In this document: positions 39,656-48,955 of the stretch, piece by piece | Layout of the letters: each line of letters starts with the position of its first letter | How positions within the stretch are numbered: position 1 is the stretch's first letter | Assembly (NCBI RefSeq): GCF_004684905.1 | Contig: NZ_SRJC01000001.1 | Span: 434,001-498,000, forward strand | Origin: Halobacillus salinus | Lineage (GTDB): Bacteria; Bacillota; Bacilli; Bacillales; Halobacillaceae | Direction: 5' to 3' | Length of the DNA: 64,000 nt | The notes under the pieces: model-generated | Database searches by the model: none | Told to the model about the DNA's origin: nothing | Seen by the model: only the letters and a program-made list of their open reading frames with translations | Position numbers and translations under genes: made by a program

Positions 39656-41499
39656 TTGGTGATTAGAGAGAGGTATTCTGACCAAGTTCATAGCAATGAG
39701 ATTTTGGAAGTTCTTAGTTTGAATGCAACACCTGCGTGTTTACTCGACCTACGAGAACAGCATGTCATTGTTAATAAAGAGATGCAGGATATGCTGCATT
39801 TAGAGAAAACAGAAATGTCAGTTTCTAAATGGATGCTTCTATTACCAAGATCCGCTCAGCAAAAGTTGCAACGCTTGATGCATAGGCTGATGACGGAAGG
39901 ATTAAAAGATAAGACATTTCATATTTCTGAATGGAACCGACAAGGCCAACTGATCCATTTAACAAATGGACAAATTGCACTGACGATCAAGGATGCTATC
40001 CAAGAGAAATCAGTTGAACGTCAAAGTATTGAGCCTAAACCTGAACAACAGCCCATGTTCACCTCATTCCAGTTGCCATATAAACGAAGTGTCGTTCCGG
40101 TACAGAGCAATCAAAAACGAATGAGAAACATCTGTCTGATTTGTTGGACAAGTTCCCACAAGGTATGGCGATTATCGGACACAATTGGGAGATTCAATAT
40201 GCAAACAAAAAGATGGAAGAGATCACGGGCTATACCTTCGATCGTAATAAAGCTCGTAAGCTGTGGGACCTTTACTCTATCGAAGAGCATTATCACTTCT
40301 TCCAGCACTATTTAAGAGCAATGGAAAAGCAGGAAGAGGTAGAGTTCGAAGGTCATTTGTATAATAGAGGAATTACCGTTCATGTTACGGTGCACCCGAC
40401 AGATGCGGGACTGTCCATCTTTTTACAAGACATTACACACTATAAGCAACAGCTGCAGGCACTGAAGGAGTCTGAAGAAAGATTTGCTATACTTGCAAAC
40501 AACATGAAAGACGTATTTTGGATCTCTAATGACAGCTTTACACAAATTCATTACTTGAGTCCCTCTTTCCAAAGTGTATTTGGGATGTCGAGAAGGGAAG
40601 CATTATCCAAACCAGAGAATGTCTTGAATGTCGTCCATCCTGATGATTTGAACAGAGTCAAGTCAGGTTTAGCTCTTATGCGATCTAAGAAACACCAAGT
40701 AGAATATCGTCTGGTGGGTCCTAATGGAGAAGAGAAGTGTATGATGACCAAAGGGTTCCCTGTTCAGAACAATGGGACGGTATATGTCATCGGGATTCAT
40801 GAAGACGTTACAGAAAAGAATGAAATGTTGAAGCTAAAAGAAAAGTCGCAGCAGCTTTCGACAATCACTCAGATGTCGGCTGGAATTGCCCACGAAATCA
40901 AGAATCCACTGACCGCCATTAAAGGATTTTTGCAAATAGGTGCCGCTAACCCTGATTTGAGAGACCATTATCAGAATATCATTTTAGATGAAGTGAACAG
41001 AATTGAAGCCATAGTTCAGGACTTCATGATGCTATCCAAGCCGAAATCTTCTTTGCAGAAGGAAGAGGTCGAGCCAGGTAGTGTTGTAACTTATGTCACG
41101 CGTCTGTTAGAACCAGAAGCGGACGAAAAGAATGTTCAACTAATTTATAATCCTAAGAGCTTGAACGATACGATTTCTACGGAACCGAAGCGATTGAATC
41201 AGATATTGATCAACCTGGTCAAAAACGCAATTGATGCTGTAGACCACGGAGGGATTGTCTCGATCGTGGCTGAATTATCGAGCAATGACCTAACGCTTTC
41301 CGTTAGTGATAATGGTCCTGGATTGAGTGCCCAAGAACTTGCGAAGATAGGAGAGCCGTTCTTTACGACAAAAGAGAAAGGTACCGGACTCGGAGTGATG
41401 GTGACGAAGAAAATCGTCGGTGATCTGAATGGGACTATTTCTTATAAAAGTAAAAAAGGAGAGGGGACGAAAGTTACCGTCCGTCTCCCACGCTATTAA
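39656..41499 (+). pseudogene. PAS-domain sensor histidine kinase split by a frameshift
   Basis: Two overlapping frames make one kinase of about 614 residues. Frame 1 (39656 to about 40117) gives an N-terminal PAS-like domain; frame 2 (open from 40084 to 41499) continues with EKHLSDLLDKFPQGMAII, two PAS domains, HisKA with AGIAHEIKNPLTAIKG, N box LVKNAIDAV, G1 DNGPGL and G2 KGTGLGVMV. The switch needs one base more in the A5 run at 40113-40117: an A6 would read NQKTNEKHLSD straight through. No membrane helix is seen; the layout resembles sporulation kinases KinA/KinE. The break may be a real mutation, a phase-variable run, ribosomal slippage or a sequencing error. Frame 2 has no good start of its own. 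Confidence 0.75.
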
Positions 41500-41529
41500 A
41501 AAAACGACAGTCCATGGACTGTCGTTTTT
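41500..41529 (+). terminator. Terminator of the kinase gene
   Basis: A perfect 30-base palindrome, AAAAACGACAGTCCA with its complement, followed by T5 or more. Confidence 0.95.
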
Positions 41530-41661
41530 TTTTGCTTTCATTCGACATCATTAACCTAACCGATACAGTTACATTAAGAAATGAAGAACGAACCGAATTT
41601 TAGGAAAATTTCCTCATCAATCGCTTACAAAAATAAAATTACATTTTTACATAAAAAGCTG

Positions 41662-41690
41662 TTTACAAACGTATTGTAGGGCTCTATAAT
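41662..41690 (+). promoter_or_regulatory. Sigma-A type promoter of the YitT gene
   Basis: TTTACA (41662-41667) and a perfect TATAAT (41685-41690) are 17 bases apart, about 65 bases before the start codon. Confidence 0.75.
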
Positions 41691-41756
41691 CCCGATTGTA
41701 CTACAATTTTTTTTCGACAAAATCTTTCATATTTCTATATAAAAGGAGGCTTTCTG

Positions 41757-42605
41757 ATGCTCAAGAAATTATGGTCATTTCTACTTATGAATATCGGTGC
41801 GCTAGGGGTTGCCACAAACGTTCACTTTTTCCTATCTCCTAACGACTTAGCCACTGGTGGTGTAAGTGGTCTATCGATTGTACTGGAGAAAGTATTCCCA
41901 GGATTATCTCTTGGACTTATCATGATTATTCTTAACATCTTACTATTTATTGTGGGATTCATATTCTTAGGGTTCCAATTTGGAGCAAAGACAATCTATG
42001 CAAGCTTTGCCCTTTCCTTTATGGTTTGGGGGCTAGAAGTATTCTTCCCAATGCAGCAAGCATGGAGTAATGACATTCTCATTCAGTTAATTATCGGCCA
42101 GATCATCGCAGCATCTGGAATGGCTATAGTCTTTCATCAGGGGGCTTCTACTGGTGGTACAGACATTCTAGCGATGATATTAAATAAGTATTTCTCTATT
42201 GAAGTTGGAAAAGGAGTCCTATTCTCAGACATAGCGATCGCAACCTCTTCCATCTTCATCTTCGGTCCGACTGTAGGAATGTATGCCTTCTTCGGTGTAA
42301 TCCTTAATGGTCTTGTGATCGACTATACGTTACAGCAGTTTGATAATAATAAAGAAATAGTCATCATTAGCCGTGAAAGCGAATTGGTACGCTACTTCAT
42401 AGTCAACCAGTTAGGACGAGGAGCTACCATTCACAATGCGAAGGGTGCTTTCAATCAAGAAGATAAGGAAGTTATTACGACTATTCTGAACCGCAAGGAT
42501 TACACTCGACTGAAGAAATATATGACGAGTATCGACAATAATGCTTTCATTACTGTACACTCTATGAATGAAATTCTTGGAGAGAACTTCAAGAGACTAG
42601 CATGA
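41757..42605 (+). CDS. YitT family membrane protein (DUF161 + DUF2179)
   Basis: A 282-residue protein: five or six membrane helices in residues 1-195 with family motifs FFLSPNDLATGGVSGLSIVL, seen as LATGGVSGLS, and GASTGGTDILAMIL, then a soluble DUF2179 domain with REVE-like QLGRGATIHNAKGAF, seen as GRGATIHNAKGAF, and VITTILNRKDY. Transport function is suspected but unproven. AAAGGAGGC precedes the ATG. A GntR-type regulator gene follows after 28 bases and may be co-transcribed. Confidence 0.9.
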   Translation: MLKKLWSFLLMNIGALGVATNVHFFLSPNDLATGGVSGLSIVLEKVFPGLSLGLIMIILNILLFIVGFIFLGFQFGAKTIYASFALSFMVWGLEVFFPMQQAWSNDILIQLIIGQIIAASGMAIVFHQGASTGGTDILAMILNKYFSIEVGKGVLFSDIAIATSSIFIFGPTVGMYAFFGVILNGLVIDYTLQQFDNNKEIVIISRESELVRYFIVNQLGRGATIHNAKGAFNQEDKEVITTILNRKDYTRLKKYMTSIDNNAFITVHSMNEILGENFKRLA

Positions 42606-42633
42606 CCTGTGAAAAAGGTGGGAGCAGTTATTT

Positions 42634-43341
42634 ATGCCAACACCGGTAAAAGATCGTCCTTCAATGACGGAAACCGTTTATCAAAAATTGAAAAGAACTA
42701 TTTTGCTTCGGGAAGTTGCACCAGGGACTCAGTTAGTGGAACAAACGATTGGGAAAGATATGAAGGTTTCAAGAACGCCGATTCGGAACGCTATGAACAA
42801 ACTCAAAGAAGAAGGGCTTGTGCAAATCATACCGAATCGGGGAGCGTTTGTTGTGGAACCTACCACCGAAGAAATCAAGCAAGCTTTCCACATGAGGCGA
42901 CAGTTGGAAAGAATGACGGTAGAAATGGTTTGTTACACGCTTCCTGAGGAAGAAATAGAAAAACTGGAATCCTGGATAGAGCACGAGAAAGAAACGTACA
43001 ACACGAGGGATATTTTGACGTACATTGAGGTCAATAAGCAATTTCACATGACCTTGGCTTATCAGACCAATCATCCATTTCTGATAGAATTTACAGAGCG
43101 GATGCTAGACCAAATCAATGTATATTTAATGTTATATGACGTATTTTATGACGAGAACTTGGATGAAAAGAAACGTTTTAAAGAACATGAATGGATTGTG
43201 GAAGGGCTACGCAATCGTGATTTAGCAAGGTTGCAGCAATTAGTTGATCAGCACATGGAAGAAAGTTTAACCTACATGGGGATTGACTTGTCTTTACCAT
43301 CCATTCCGTCCACTTTAAAAGACGACCAAAAAAGCCTTTAG
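42634..43341 (+). CDS. GntR family transcriptional regulator, FadR/FCD type
   Basis: A 235-residue regulator with a winged helix (residues 10-75: ETVYQKLKRTILLREVAPG, KVSRTPIRNAMNKLKEEGLV, seen as SRTPIRNAMNKL) and an all-helical FCD effector domain whose metal-binding His residues are visible in NKQFHMTLA, KEHEWIVEG and VDQHMEESL. FCD proteins sense carboxylic acids through a bound metal. AAAGGTGGGAGC precedes the ATG. It ends at a strong terminator. Possible targets are the YitT gene or the acyl-CoA synthetase downstream. Confidence 0.9.
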   Translation: MPTPVKDRPSMTETVYQKLKRTILLREVAPGTQLVEQTIGKDMKVSRTPIRNAMNKLKEEGLVQIIPNRGAFVVEPTTEEIKQAFHMRRQLERMTVEMVCYTLPEEEIEKLESWIEHEKETYNTRDILTYIEVNKQFHMTLAYQTNHPFLIEFTERMLDQINVYLMLYDVFYDENLDEKKRFKEHEWIVEGLRNRDLARLQQLVDQHMEESLTYMGIDLSLPSIPSTLKDDQKSL

Positions 43342-43369
43342 ACATTTAGGGATGTCTAAAGGCTTTTTT
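43328..43369 (+). terminator. Terminator of the GntR gene
   Basis: An 18-base arm, AAAAAAGCCTTTAGACAT (43328-43345), pairs with 43352-43369. It overlaps the 3' ends of both convergent genes. Confidence 0.95.
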
Positions 43370-43544
43370 TATTGGAGTTCTTAATCTGTATGGTTTTAAA
43401 TAATATGCTCGAAGTCCCGAGCAGAACAGAAAGAATGGAGGCGGCCACATAGGTGAAGTTGCTCGTAACAAAGGAAATAAGTAGGAATATACTTATTAGG
43501 CATGCAAAAACGGCAATTAGGAATACATACTCATTTCCTCTCAT
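43356..43544 (-). CDS. Small membrane protein, unknown
   Basis: A 62-residue protein with two hydrophobic helices (YVFLIAVFACLISIFLLISF and AASILSVLLGTSSILF) and a basic C-terminus KIQIKNSNKKSL-like tail. GGAGGAG placed 9 bases before the ATG is a strong ribosome-binding site and the main support. Its stop lies inside the terminator arm of the convergent GntR gene. Family unknown. Confidence 0.6.
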   Translation of the reverse strand: MRGNEYVFLIAVFACLISIFLLISFVTSNFTYVAASILSVLLGTSSILFKTIQIKNSNKKSL

Positions 43545-43723
43545 CTTTCAACACTCCTCCGACTTTATATGATTAAGAGTTTACTCCAAATGAAGTTTTC
43601 TGTCAATTTCGCGCACTCAATAGATTTGCCTTAAGCTAAAAATGAGTATTTGAATAATTTAGAAAATTTGATATAATTATTTTGCAGACTGAACAGTCGC
43701 TCACTTACAAAGGGGGAAATGCG

Positions 43724-45298
43724 ATGAATCGTGAAGAATTGATAGCTCCTGAAAAGTACAACGTCGTTGCTGAAATGGAAAGATATGCTGCTGACGCAGA
43801 ACGAAAAGCCCTACTATGGCTTGATGATGATGGCAACAATGAAGAAATTACTTACCAAGATCTGATGAAAAAAGCGAACAGAATTGGAAACGCTTTCTTG
43901 GACAGCGGGTTGAAGAAAGGCGACAAAGTATTAGTGATGATTCCAAGACTAATCAAAGCATATGAAGTGTACATAGCTGCGTTAAAGGCAGGTCTTGTCG
44001 TCATCCCAAGTTCAGAAATGCTTCGCACGAAAGACCTTCAGTATAGAATCACTCATGGAGAAGTAAGTGCTGTTATCAGCTATCAGCCCTTCACAGAACA
44101 GTTTAGAAGCGTTTCCCAAATAGACCAGTTAACTTCCTTCGTAGTTGGAGGTCCAGAGGAAGGATGGCTCGACTTGGATTCGCTTATGGATGATTATCCA
44201 GACACGATGGAGTTAGCAGACACCTCGCGAGATGATCTTGCATTCTTATCCTACACGTCAGGGACGACCGGAAATCCTAAAGGGGTTGTTCATACTCATG
44301 GATGGGGGTATGCCCACTTGAAGACGGCAGCCGAGCAGTGGTTGGCAATCAAAGACGGGGATACCGTATGGGCGACTGCTGGACCAGGGTGGCAGAAATG
44401 GATTTGGAGTCCGTTCTTATCTGTACTGGGGACAGGCGCTAAGGGTTTAGTGTATAAGGGCAAGTTTGATCCGACTACGTATCTCCAATTATTAGACAAA
44501 CACGAAGTCAATGTGCTGTGTTGTACTCCTACAGAATACCGGCTGATGGCTAAAGTGGATAATTTAGATGATTATCAACTTTCTAATCTTCACAGTGCTG
44601 TCTCGGCTGGGGAGCCGCTGAACCGGGAAGTCATTGATACATTCAGAAAGCACTTCCAAGTCACTGTACGTGATGGATACGGTCAAACGGAAAATACCTT
44701 ACTCGTAGGTATTACAAAGGATATGGAAGTCCGACCCGGTTCGATGGGGAGACCGACACCAGGAAATCAAGTGGAGATCATTGATGAGATGGGAGAACCG
44801 GTAGAGGCAGGAGAAGTCGGAGATATTGCTGTTCACTTAGATACGCCTGCGTTATTTAAAGAATATTACAAAGATCCTGAACGTACTCAGATGTCAAGAC
44901 GAGGACAATATTACGTTACAGGAGATCAAGCGAAAAAAGACGAAGATGGATATTTGTGGTTTGAGGGAAGAAGTGATGATATCATCATCAGTTCTGGATA
45001 CACGATTGGGCCATTCGAAGTGGAGGATGCTCTTGTGAAACACCCTGCTGTACAAGAGTGTGCGGTAGTGGCAAGTCCAGATGAAGTAAGAGGAAGCGTG
45101 GTAAAAGCTTTTATTGTACTCCAGGGAGGACATGAACCTAGTGACCAGTTAGTCCAAGAATTACAAAACCATGTAAAAGAACTAACGGCTCCGTATAAAT
45201 ACCCGAGAAAAATCCAATTTATAGAAGAGTTACCTAAGACCACTTCCGGTAAAATCCGTCGTATCGAATTACGTCAAAACGAAAAAGCGAAACAGTAG
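43724..45298 (+). CDS. mbcS: Acyl-CoA synthetase, MbcS/medium-chain type
   Basis: A 524-residue AMP-forming ligase that activates carboxylic acids to CoA thioesters. ATP-binding motif A3 YTSGTTGNPKGVVHTHG near residue 180, A5 DGYGQTENT, A7 YVTGDQA and A8 WFEGRSDDIIISSGYTIGPFE, seen as GRSDDIIISSGYTI, and A10 PKTTSGKIRR are intact. The pattern is closest to B. subtilis MbcS (YtcI), which accepts branched medium-chain acids for membrane lipid synthesis; acetate or propionate cannot be excluded. The frame opens at 43682, but AAAGGGGGAAATGCG fits the ATG at 43724. Single gene. Confidence 0.85.
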   Translation: MNREELIAPEKYNVVAEMERYAADAERKALLWLDDDGNNEEITYQDLMKKANRIGNAFLDSGLKKGDKVLVMIPRLIKAYEVYIAALKAGLVVIPSSEMLRTKDLQYRITHGEVSAVISYQPFTEQFRSVSQIDQLTSFVVGGPEEGWLDLDSLMDDYPDTMELADTSRDDLAFLSYTSGTTGNPKGVVHTHGWGYAHLKTAAEQWLAIKDGDTVWATAGPGWQKWIWSPFLSVLGTGAKGLVYKGKFDPTTYLQLLDKHEVNVLCCTPTEYRLMAKVDNLDDYQLSNLHSAVSAGEPLNREVIDTFRKHFQVTVRDGYGQTENTLLVGITKDMEVRPGSMGRPTPGNQVEIIDEMGEPVEAGEVGDIAVHLDTPALFKEYYKDPERTQMSRRGQYYVTGDQAKKDEDGYLWFEGRSDDIIISSGYTIGPFEVEDALVKHPAVQECAVVASPDEVRGSVVKAFIVLQGGHEPSDQLVQELQNHVKELTAPYKYPRKIQFIEELPKTTSGKIRRIELRQNEKAKQ

Positions 45299-45368
45299 AC
45301 CAGTAGAGGTCAACTGCTCTGTTTCAGTAAAAAGGGAATTAAACAGACTAACAGAGGATTGTATAACA

Positions 45369-45405
45369 AACAAAGCTGCCCCGAATATATCGGGGCAGCT
45401 TTGTT
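45369..45405. terminator. Bidirectional terminator
   Basis: AACAAAGCTGCCCCGA (45369-45384) pairs over 16 bases with TCGGGGCAGCTTTGTT (45390-45405), between convergent synthetase and cupin genes. Confidence 0.9.
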
Positions 45406-45903
45406 CTATTTATGCCACAGTTCCATAAGCGGTCCTTTTTCACCGAGTAACGGGTCAGAAGAGGGGAAGGGAGCTTCCGGAATCTCTTGGATCGCTTGTT
45501 CATACTCATGCTTGTCACCGGTTTTCAAGTCAAAAGGTTCTCCAAAAGGATATGCGCCTAACACTTTGAAGTCGTCTGTCGATCCTTGATTTTTATGAGA
45601 AACTCCTGCAGGGAGGATAAGGACATCACCTTTCTCTATATCAAGGACGTTTCCGTGCGGCCCACCTAGTGTAACGGTAGCTGCGCCTTCTAAGACGACC
45701 AGGACTTCATGGGTCTTACTGTGGTAATGATGATAATCAAAAATCCCGCCAGTCCATTGATTTCCCCATTGGTTTTCCTTGAGTGTATCAGGCACTTCAT
45801 GAAAATGTTCTATTGCATTCGGATAAACTAAAGTCGGTAAGAAACGGTGGTTTGGAAAGTAACCGTCATCTTCGAAAAAGTAACTTTCAAACTTTGAATT
45901 CAT
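45406..45903 (-). CDS. Cupin protein, YjlB-like
   Basis: A 165-residue single-domain cupin. The metal-binding motif 1 is seen in YHHYHSKTHEVLVVLEG (His, His, Glu) near residue 60 and motif 2 His in LPAGVSHKN near 105. FFPNH-type start and GNQWTGGIFDYHHYHS are as in B. subtilis YjlB. Likely a small metal-dependent enzyme or binder; the substrate is unknown. The frame opens at 45933, but AAAGGAG fits the ATG at 45903. Confidence 0.85.
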   Translation of the reverse strand: MNSKFESYFFEDDGYFPNHRFLPTLVYPNAIEHFHEVPDTLKENQWGNQWTGGIFDYHHYHSKTHEVLVVLEGAATVTLGGPHGNVLDIEKGDVLILPAGVSHKNQGSTDDFKVLGAYPFGEPFDLKTGDKHEYEQAIQEIPEAPFPSSDPLLGEKGPLMELWHK

Positions 45904-46048
45904 CTTTAACTCCTTTCTGAAATTCCTACACATAAGAAATTACCAAATTATAGATGATGTAAACCTCTTATGAGAATCTTCTCTACGTTCTTAGGGGAAA
46001 GTATTTTATACTATACGTTGAACCCTTACAAAAAGGAGAGGTAGATCT

Positions 46049-46303
46049 ATGAGTAAATGGTTTACACATATATTCAACACAATAGTAGGCGTATTGATTG
46101 TAGTAGAAGGTGCTGTGTACATTTTTTGGAATAACAAGGATGGGGAGCTTCATTTAAGAAGCATTATCATGACAATGATCCTGCTCCTTGCTTGGGGAAT
46201 GTCTTACAGGAAACAACTCACGAGCGAGAACTCTAGTGCATGGTTGATAGTCACTATTATTATCATGATTCCTATGATCCTTCCGTGGCTTTTCTTCATA
46301 TGA
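46049..46303 (+). CDS. Small membrane protein, unknown
   Basis: An 84-residue protein with three hydrophobic helices (residues 8-27, 38-51 and 64-84). AAAAAGGAGAGG precedes the ATG. No charged motif or known family is seen. Its convergent neighbour at 46308-46568 is also a small membrane protein, and the stops are 4 bases apart. Confidence 0.6.
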   Translation: MSKWFTHIFNTIVGVLIVVEGAVYIFWNNKDGELHLRSIIMTMILLLAWGMSYRKQLTSENSSAWLIVTIIIMIPMILPWLFFI

Positions 46304-46307
46304 CCAT

Positions 46308-46568
46308 CTAATAAAGCCATCTTATAATTCCAACAGCAAGAAACAGAAGTGCCGAAACAAGATAGATCATTCCAAATAGCCGGTGCTTTGTTTCTTCGCT
46401 GTTCGCTTCTGTGAACCCAGCAAATAACAGAAATACGATCGGTGCCAATACTAAGGAGACATCAGTGCTTGATGTAAGCGAAGATTTTGAAAGTGACCAA
46501 GTTCCTACTGGGATTGCCGTATATAGTGGTACATACAATGGGTTAAAAAACTTTTTAATTTTCTTCAT
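46308..46568 (-). CDS. Small membrane protein, unknown
   Basis: An 86-residue protein with a basic N-terminus (KKIKKFF) and two clear helices (VSLVLAPIVFLLFAGF and GMIYLVSALLFLAVGIIRWLY). AAAGGAG lies 13 bases before the ATG, longer than ideal, so the start is less certain. Family unknown. Confidence 0.5.
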   Translation of the reverse strand: MKKIKKFFNPLYVPLYTAIPVGTWSLSKSSLTSSTDVSLVLAPIVFLLFAGFTEANSEETKHRLFGMIYLVSALLFLAVGIIRWLY

Positions 46569-46627
46569 GAATGGTGGTATTCTCCTTTGGTAAGCGTTTT
46601 AACAAATAGCAGTTTATAAATTCAATC

Positions 46628-46660
46628 TTGAATAATTTTTTTGTACAGTTTATACTGTAT
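46628..46660 (+). promoter_or_regulatory. Promoter with palindromic operator far upstream of the BCCT gene
   Basis: TTGAAT (46628-46633) and TATACT (46651-46656) are 17 bases apart. TACAGT-TTAT-ACTGTA (46644-46659) is a perfect inverted repeat covering the -10 box. Transcription from here would give the BCCT gene a leader of about 330 bases. In 46569-46990 I see no convincing gene; a 38-codon frame from a GTG near 46679 is doubtful. Confidence 0.5.
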
Positions 46661-46833
46661 AACCGGTTGGGGGAAGAGGTGCATTTGCAACTGGTGGATT
46701 CCATTCGAATGAACCTTAAAGAGCCAGAACTAACCTTAGAAAGAAATATCGATTGTTTCGTTCTATGCTCATTATACACGCAGCGAAACCTTACTTAGAA
46801 GTCCTCTATATTTTCACTTTATTCATGAATATC

Positions 46834-46858
46834 GTTATTTTCTCTCTTTATAGGGTAT
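46834..46858 (+). promoter_or_regulatory. Possible sigma-B promoter of the BCCT gene
   Basis: GTTATT (46834-46839) and GGGTAT (46853-46858) are 13 bases apart, close to the stress sigma-B pattern GTTTWW/GGGWAW. Osmoprotectant transporters in B. subtilis can be under sigma-B, which fits but does not prove it. Confidence 0.4.
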
Positions 46859-46990
46859 TGTTATCATTAGTACCCCCCTCACTGCTCTGTGCAAGGTGCT
46901 GCCTCTTATTTAAACCTCGCTATCGCTGCATGAACAGTTACAAATCGAACAAACTAATGAACACATGGATTGTAGGAAAGGATGGAAACG

Positions 46991-48622
46991 ATGAAAACAA
47001 AGTTGATTGATTGGCCTACGTTTATTGGCGCATTCATTCTACTCATAGGTGTTACCGTGCCACTCGTACTTTTCCCTGAAGCAGGGAAAGAACTTGTAGA
47101 TCAAGCTAATACATTTATGACAGGGAACTTCGGTGTTCTCTATATGGTCATGGGACTTGTCATATTTGCATTCCTTATCTACGTAGCATTTAGTAAAAAC
47201 GGATCGATAAAACTTGGTGATGAAGGGGAAAAGCCTGAATTCAACACGTTCTCCTGGGCGGCTATGTTGTTCGCTGCCGGAATCGGTTCTAGTATCTTAT
47301 ATTGGGCAGTAATCGAATGGGCGTATTATTACCAAGGACCTCCATTCGGAGTTGAGCCGGAATCTAAAGAAGCCATTCAATGGGCTACTGCATACGGAAT
47401 ATTCCACTGGGGGCCGATTGCGTGGGCAATATACACGTTACCTGCCTTACCAATTGCCTATTTCTATTATGTTCGAAAGAAACCCGTACTTAAAGTAAGT
47501 GAGGCAGTGCGTCCGGTACTAGGCGATCGTGTAGACGGTCCACTTGGAAACGTCATTGATATTTTATTCATGTTCGGTTTACTTGGAGGTGCAGGTACTA
47601 CGCTAGCACTTGGTACACCAATGATTGCAGAAGGGGTTCATTCCTTAACTGGAATACCTGCGAATCTAGGGATGAAGTCTGCTATCATGCTTCTATGTAC
47701 ACTGATCTTTGCGGTCAGTGCTTATTCGGGGCTGAAGCGCGGAATCAAGGTGTTAAGTGATATTAACCTTTGGCTAGCAATTTTCATTCTTGGTTTCATT
47801 TTCGTAGTGGGTCCAACTCGATTTATTAGTGAAACAACATTTAACGCACTCGGAATCTTAACGGATAACTTCTTCAAGATGGCTACTTGGGTGGAACCGT
47901 TCGGAAACTTGGGTCAGTTTGAACAAACAGGCTTCCCGGAAAGTTGGACAGTCTTCTACTGGGCATGGTGGCTTGTATATGCACCATTTGTTGGATTATT
48001 TGTTGCGCGTATTTCAAGAGGGCGTACCATTCGTCAGATGGTACTTGGAACAATGGTGTATGGTACTCTTGGCTGTATCCTCTTCTTCGGAATTATGGGT
48101 AACTTCGGATTGTACATGCAGTTGACAGGAAGCTTCGATGTTATCGGGTTTATGAATGAAAATGGTGCTCCGGCAACCATCGTTGAAATCATTAACCAGT
48201 TGCCACTGGCGAAGTTTATGGTGCTTCTCTTTACGATTCTTGCCATCATCTTCCTAGCAACTACATTTGATTCCTCTTCTTACATTCTTGCTTCTGTTGT
48301 ACAGAAGAACGTAGAAGGCGAACCGTTGCGTTGGAACAGATTATTCTGGGCATTCGCTCTATGCTTAATGCCGCTTGTGCTTATGTTCCTCGGAGGACTT
48401 GGTACGTTACAGACAGCAAGTATCGTCGGCGGGTTCCCGTTGATCATCATCATGTTCTTACTAGCGTGGTCATTCATGAAAGCTTCGAACACAGACATTC
48501 GAGCCTCGGATGATTACCAATCCAGCACAATTCACATTGAGCGTTGGAAGAAGAAGAAACGCAAGAAGAAGCGTTCTGCATTAGAGATGCTAGAAGACAA
48601 ACCAGATAATGACGACAAGTAA
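46991..48622 (+). CDS. BCCT family transporter (betaine/carnitine/choline type)
   Basis: A 543-residue secondary transporter with twelve helices. Family motifs: FAAGIGSSILYWAVIEWAYYYQGPPFG, seen as GSSILYWAVIEWAYYY, and the helix-8 segment WTVFYWAWWLVYAPFVGLFVARISRGR, seen as YWAWWLVYAPFVGLF, whose Trp residues form the substrate box. The IEWAYYYQGPPFG form is nearer to CaiT-like carnitine carriers than to BetP or OpuD. The C-terminus is strongly basic (IERWKKKKRKKKRS) then acidic, like the osmosensing tails of BetP. GGAAAGG fits the ATG at 46991, not that at 46982. A role in osmoprotection or carnitine use is inferred. Confidence 0.88.
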   Translation: MKTKLIDWPTFIGAFILLIGVTVPLVLFPEAGKELVDQANTFMTGNFGVLYMVMGLVIFAFLIYVAFSKNGSIKLGDEGEKPEFNTFSWAAMLFAAGIGSSILYWAVIEWAYYYQGPPFGVEPESKEAIQWATAYGIFHWGPIAWAIYTLPALPIAYFYYVRKKPVLKVSEAVRPVLGDRVDGPLGNVIDILFMFGLLGGAGTTLALGTPMIAEGVHSLTGIPANLGMKSAIMLLCTLIFAVSAYSGLKRGIKVLSDINLWLAIFILGFIFVVGPTRFISETTFNALGILTDNFFKMATWVEPFGNLGQFEQTGFPESWTVFYWAWWLVYAPFVGLFVARISRGRTIRQMVLGTMVYGTLGCILFFGIMGNFGLYMQLTGSFDVIGFMNENGAPATIVEIINQLPLAKFMVLLFTILAIIFLATTFDSSSYILASVVQKNVEGEPLRWNRLFWAFALCLMPLVLMFLGGLGTLQTASIVGGFPLIIIMFLLAWSFMKASNTDIRASDDYQSSTIHIERWKKKKRKKKRSALEMLEDKPDNDDK

Positions 48623-48623
48623 T

Positions 48624-48659
48624 AAAAAACAACCTCACAACGATGTGAGGTTGTTTTTT
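48624..48659 (+). terminator. Terminator of the BCCT gene
   Basis: AAAAAACAACCTCACA (48624-48639) pairs perfectly with TGTGAGGTTGTTTTTT (48644-48659). Confidence 0.95.
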
Positions 48660-48732
48660 TATGTTTTTATCAATGGTTAGGGTAGATTCCTCAAGTAAGT
48701 AGGGAATATAAATGAATAAAGGAGGGAGTAGC

Positions 48733-48951
48733 ATGTTATTGAACGTAGTCGCGATGACAATTCTCGGTATCGGAATGTTGGGATTGATGCTGCTAGTCGC
48801 TTACAAGGTATGGATTAAAAAGCAACCCATCGACACCTCGAATTCGTATACGCCTTTTGATTACATCACTGGTCATTCAGATCGGGAATTCCACGACGAC
48901 ACAGAATGGATTCAAGTAGAAGGAGAGGGTGGAGACCGTCCTACTTCCTAA
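48733..48951 (+). CDS. Small membrane-anchored protein (DUF3951-like)
   Basis: A 72-residue protein with one N-terminal membrane helix (LLNVVAMTILGIGMLGLMLLVAY) and an acidic cytosolic tail containing YTPFDYITGHSDREFHDD. That tail motif recalls DUF3951 proteins of Bacillus. The frame opens at 48712, but AAGGAGGGAG fits the ATG at 48733. Function unknown. Convergent with the next gene. Confidence 0.6.
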   Translation: MLLNVVAMTILGIGMLGLMLLVAYKVWIKKQPIDTSNSYTPFDYITGHSDREFHDDTEWIQVEGEGGDRPTS

Positions 48952-48955
48952 CTTT

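Noticed and set aside
40111-40308. Minus-strand and alternative-frame ORFs around the kinase frameshift
   Set aside because: They are shadows of the PAS coding region; no ribosome sites or homology.
46675-46800. AGAGGTGC motif recalling the lysine riboswitch start, and a 38-codon GTG ORF over it
   Set aside because: Other conserved lysine-riboswitch segments are absent, and the BCCT gene is not a usual target. The ORF has no recognisable relatives.
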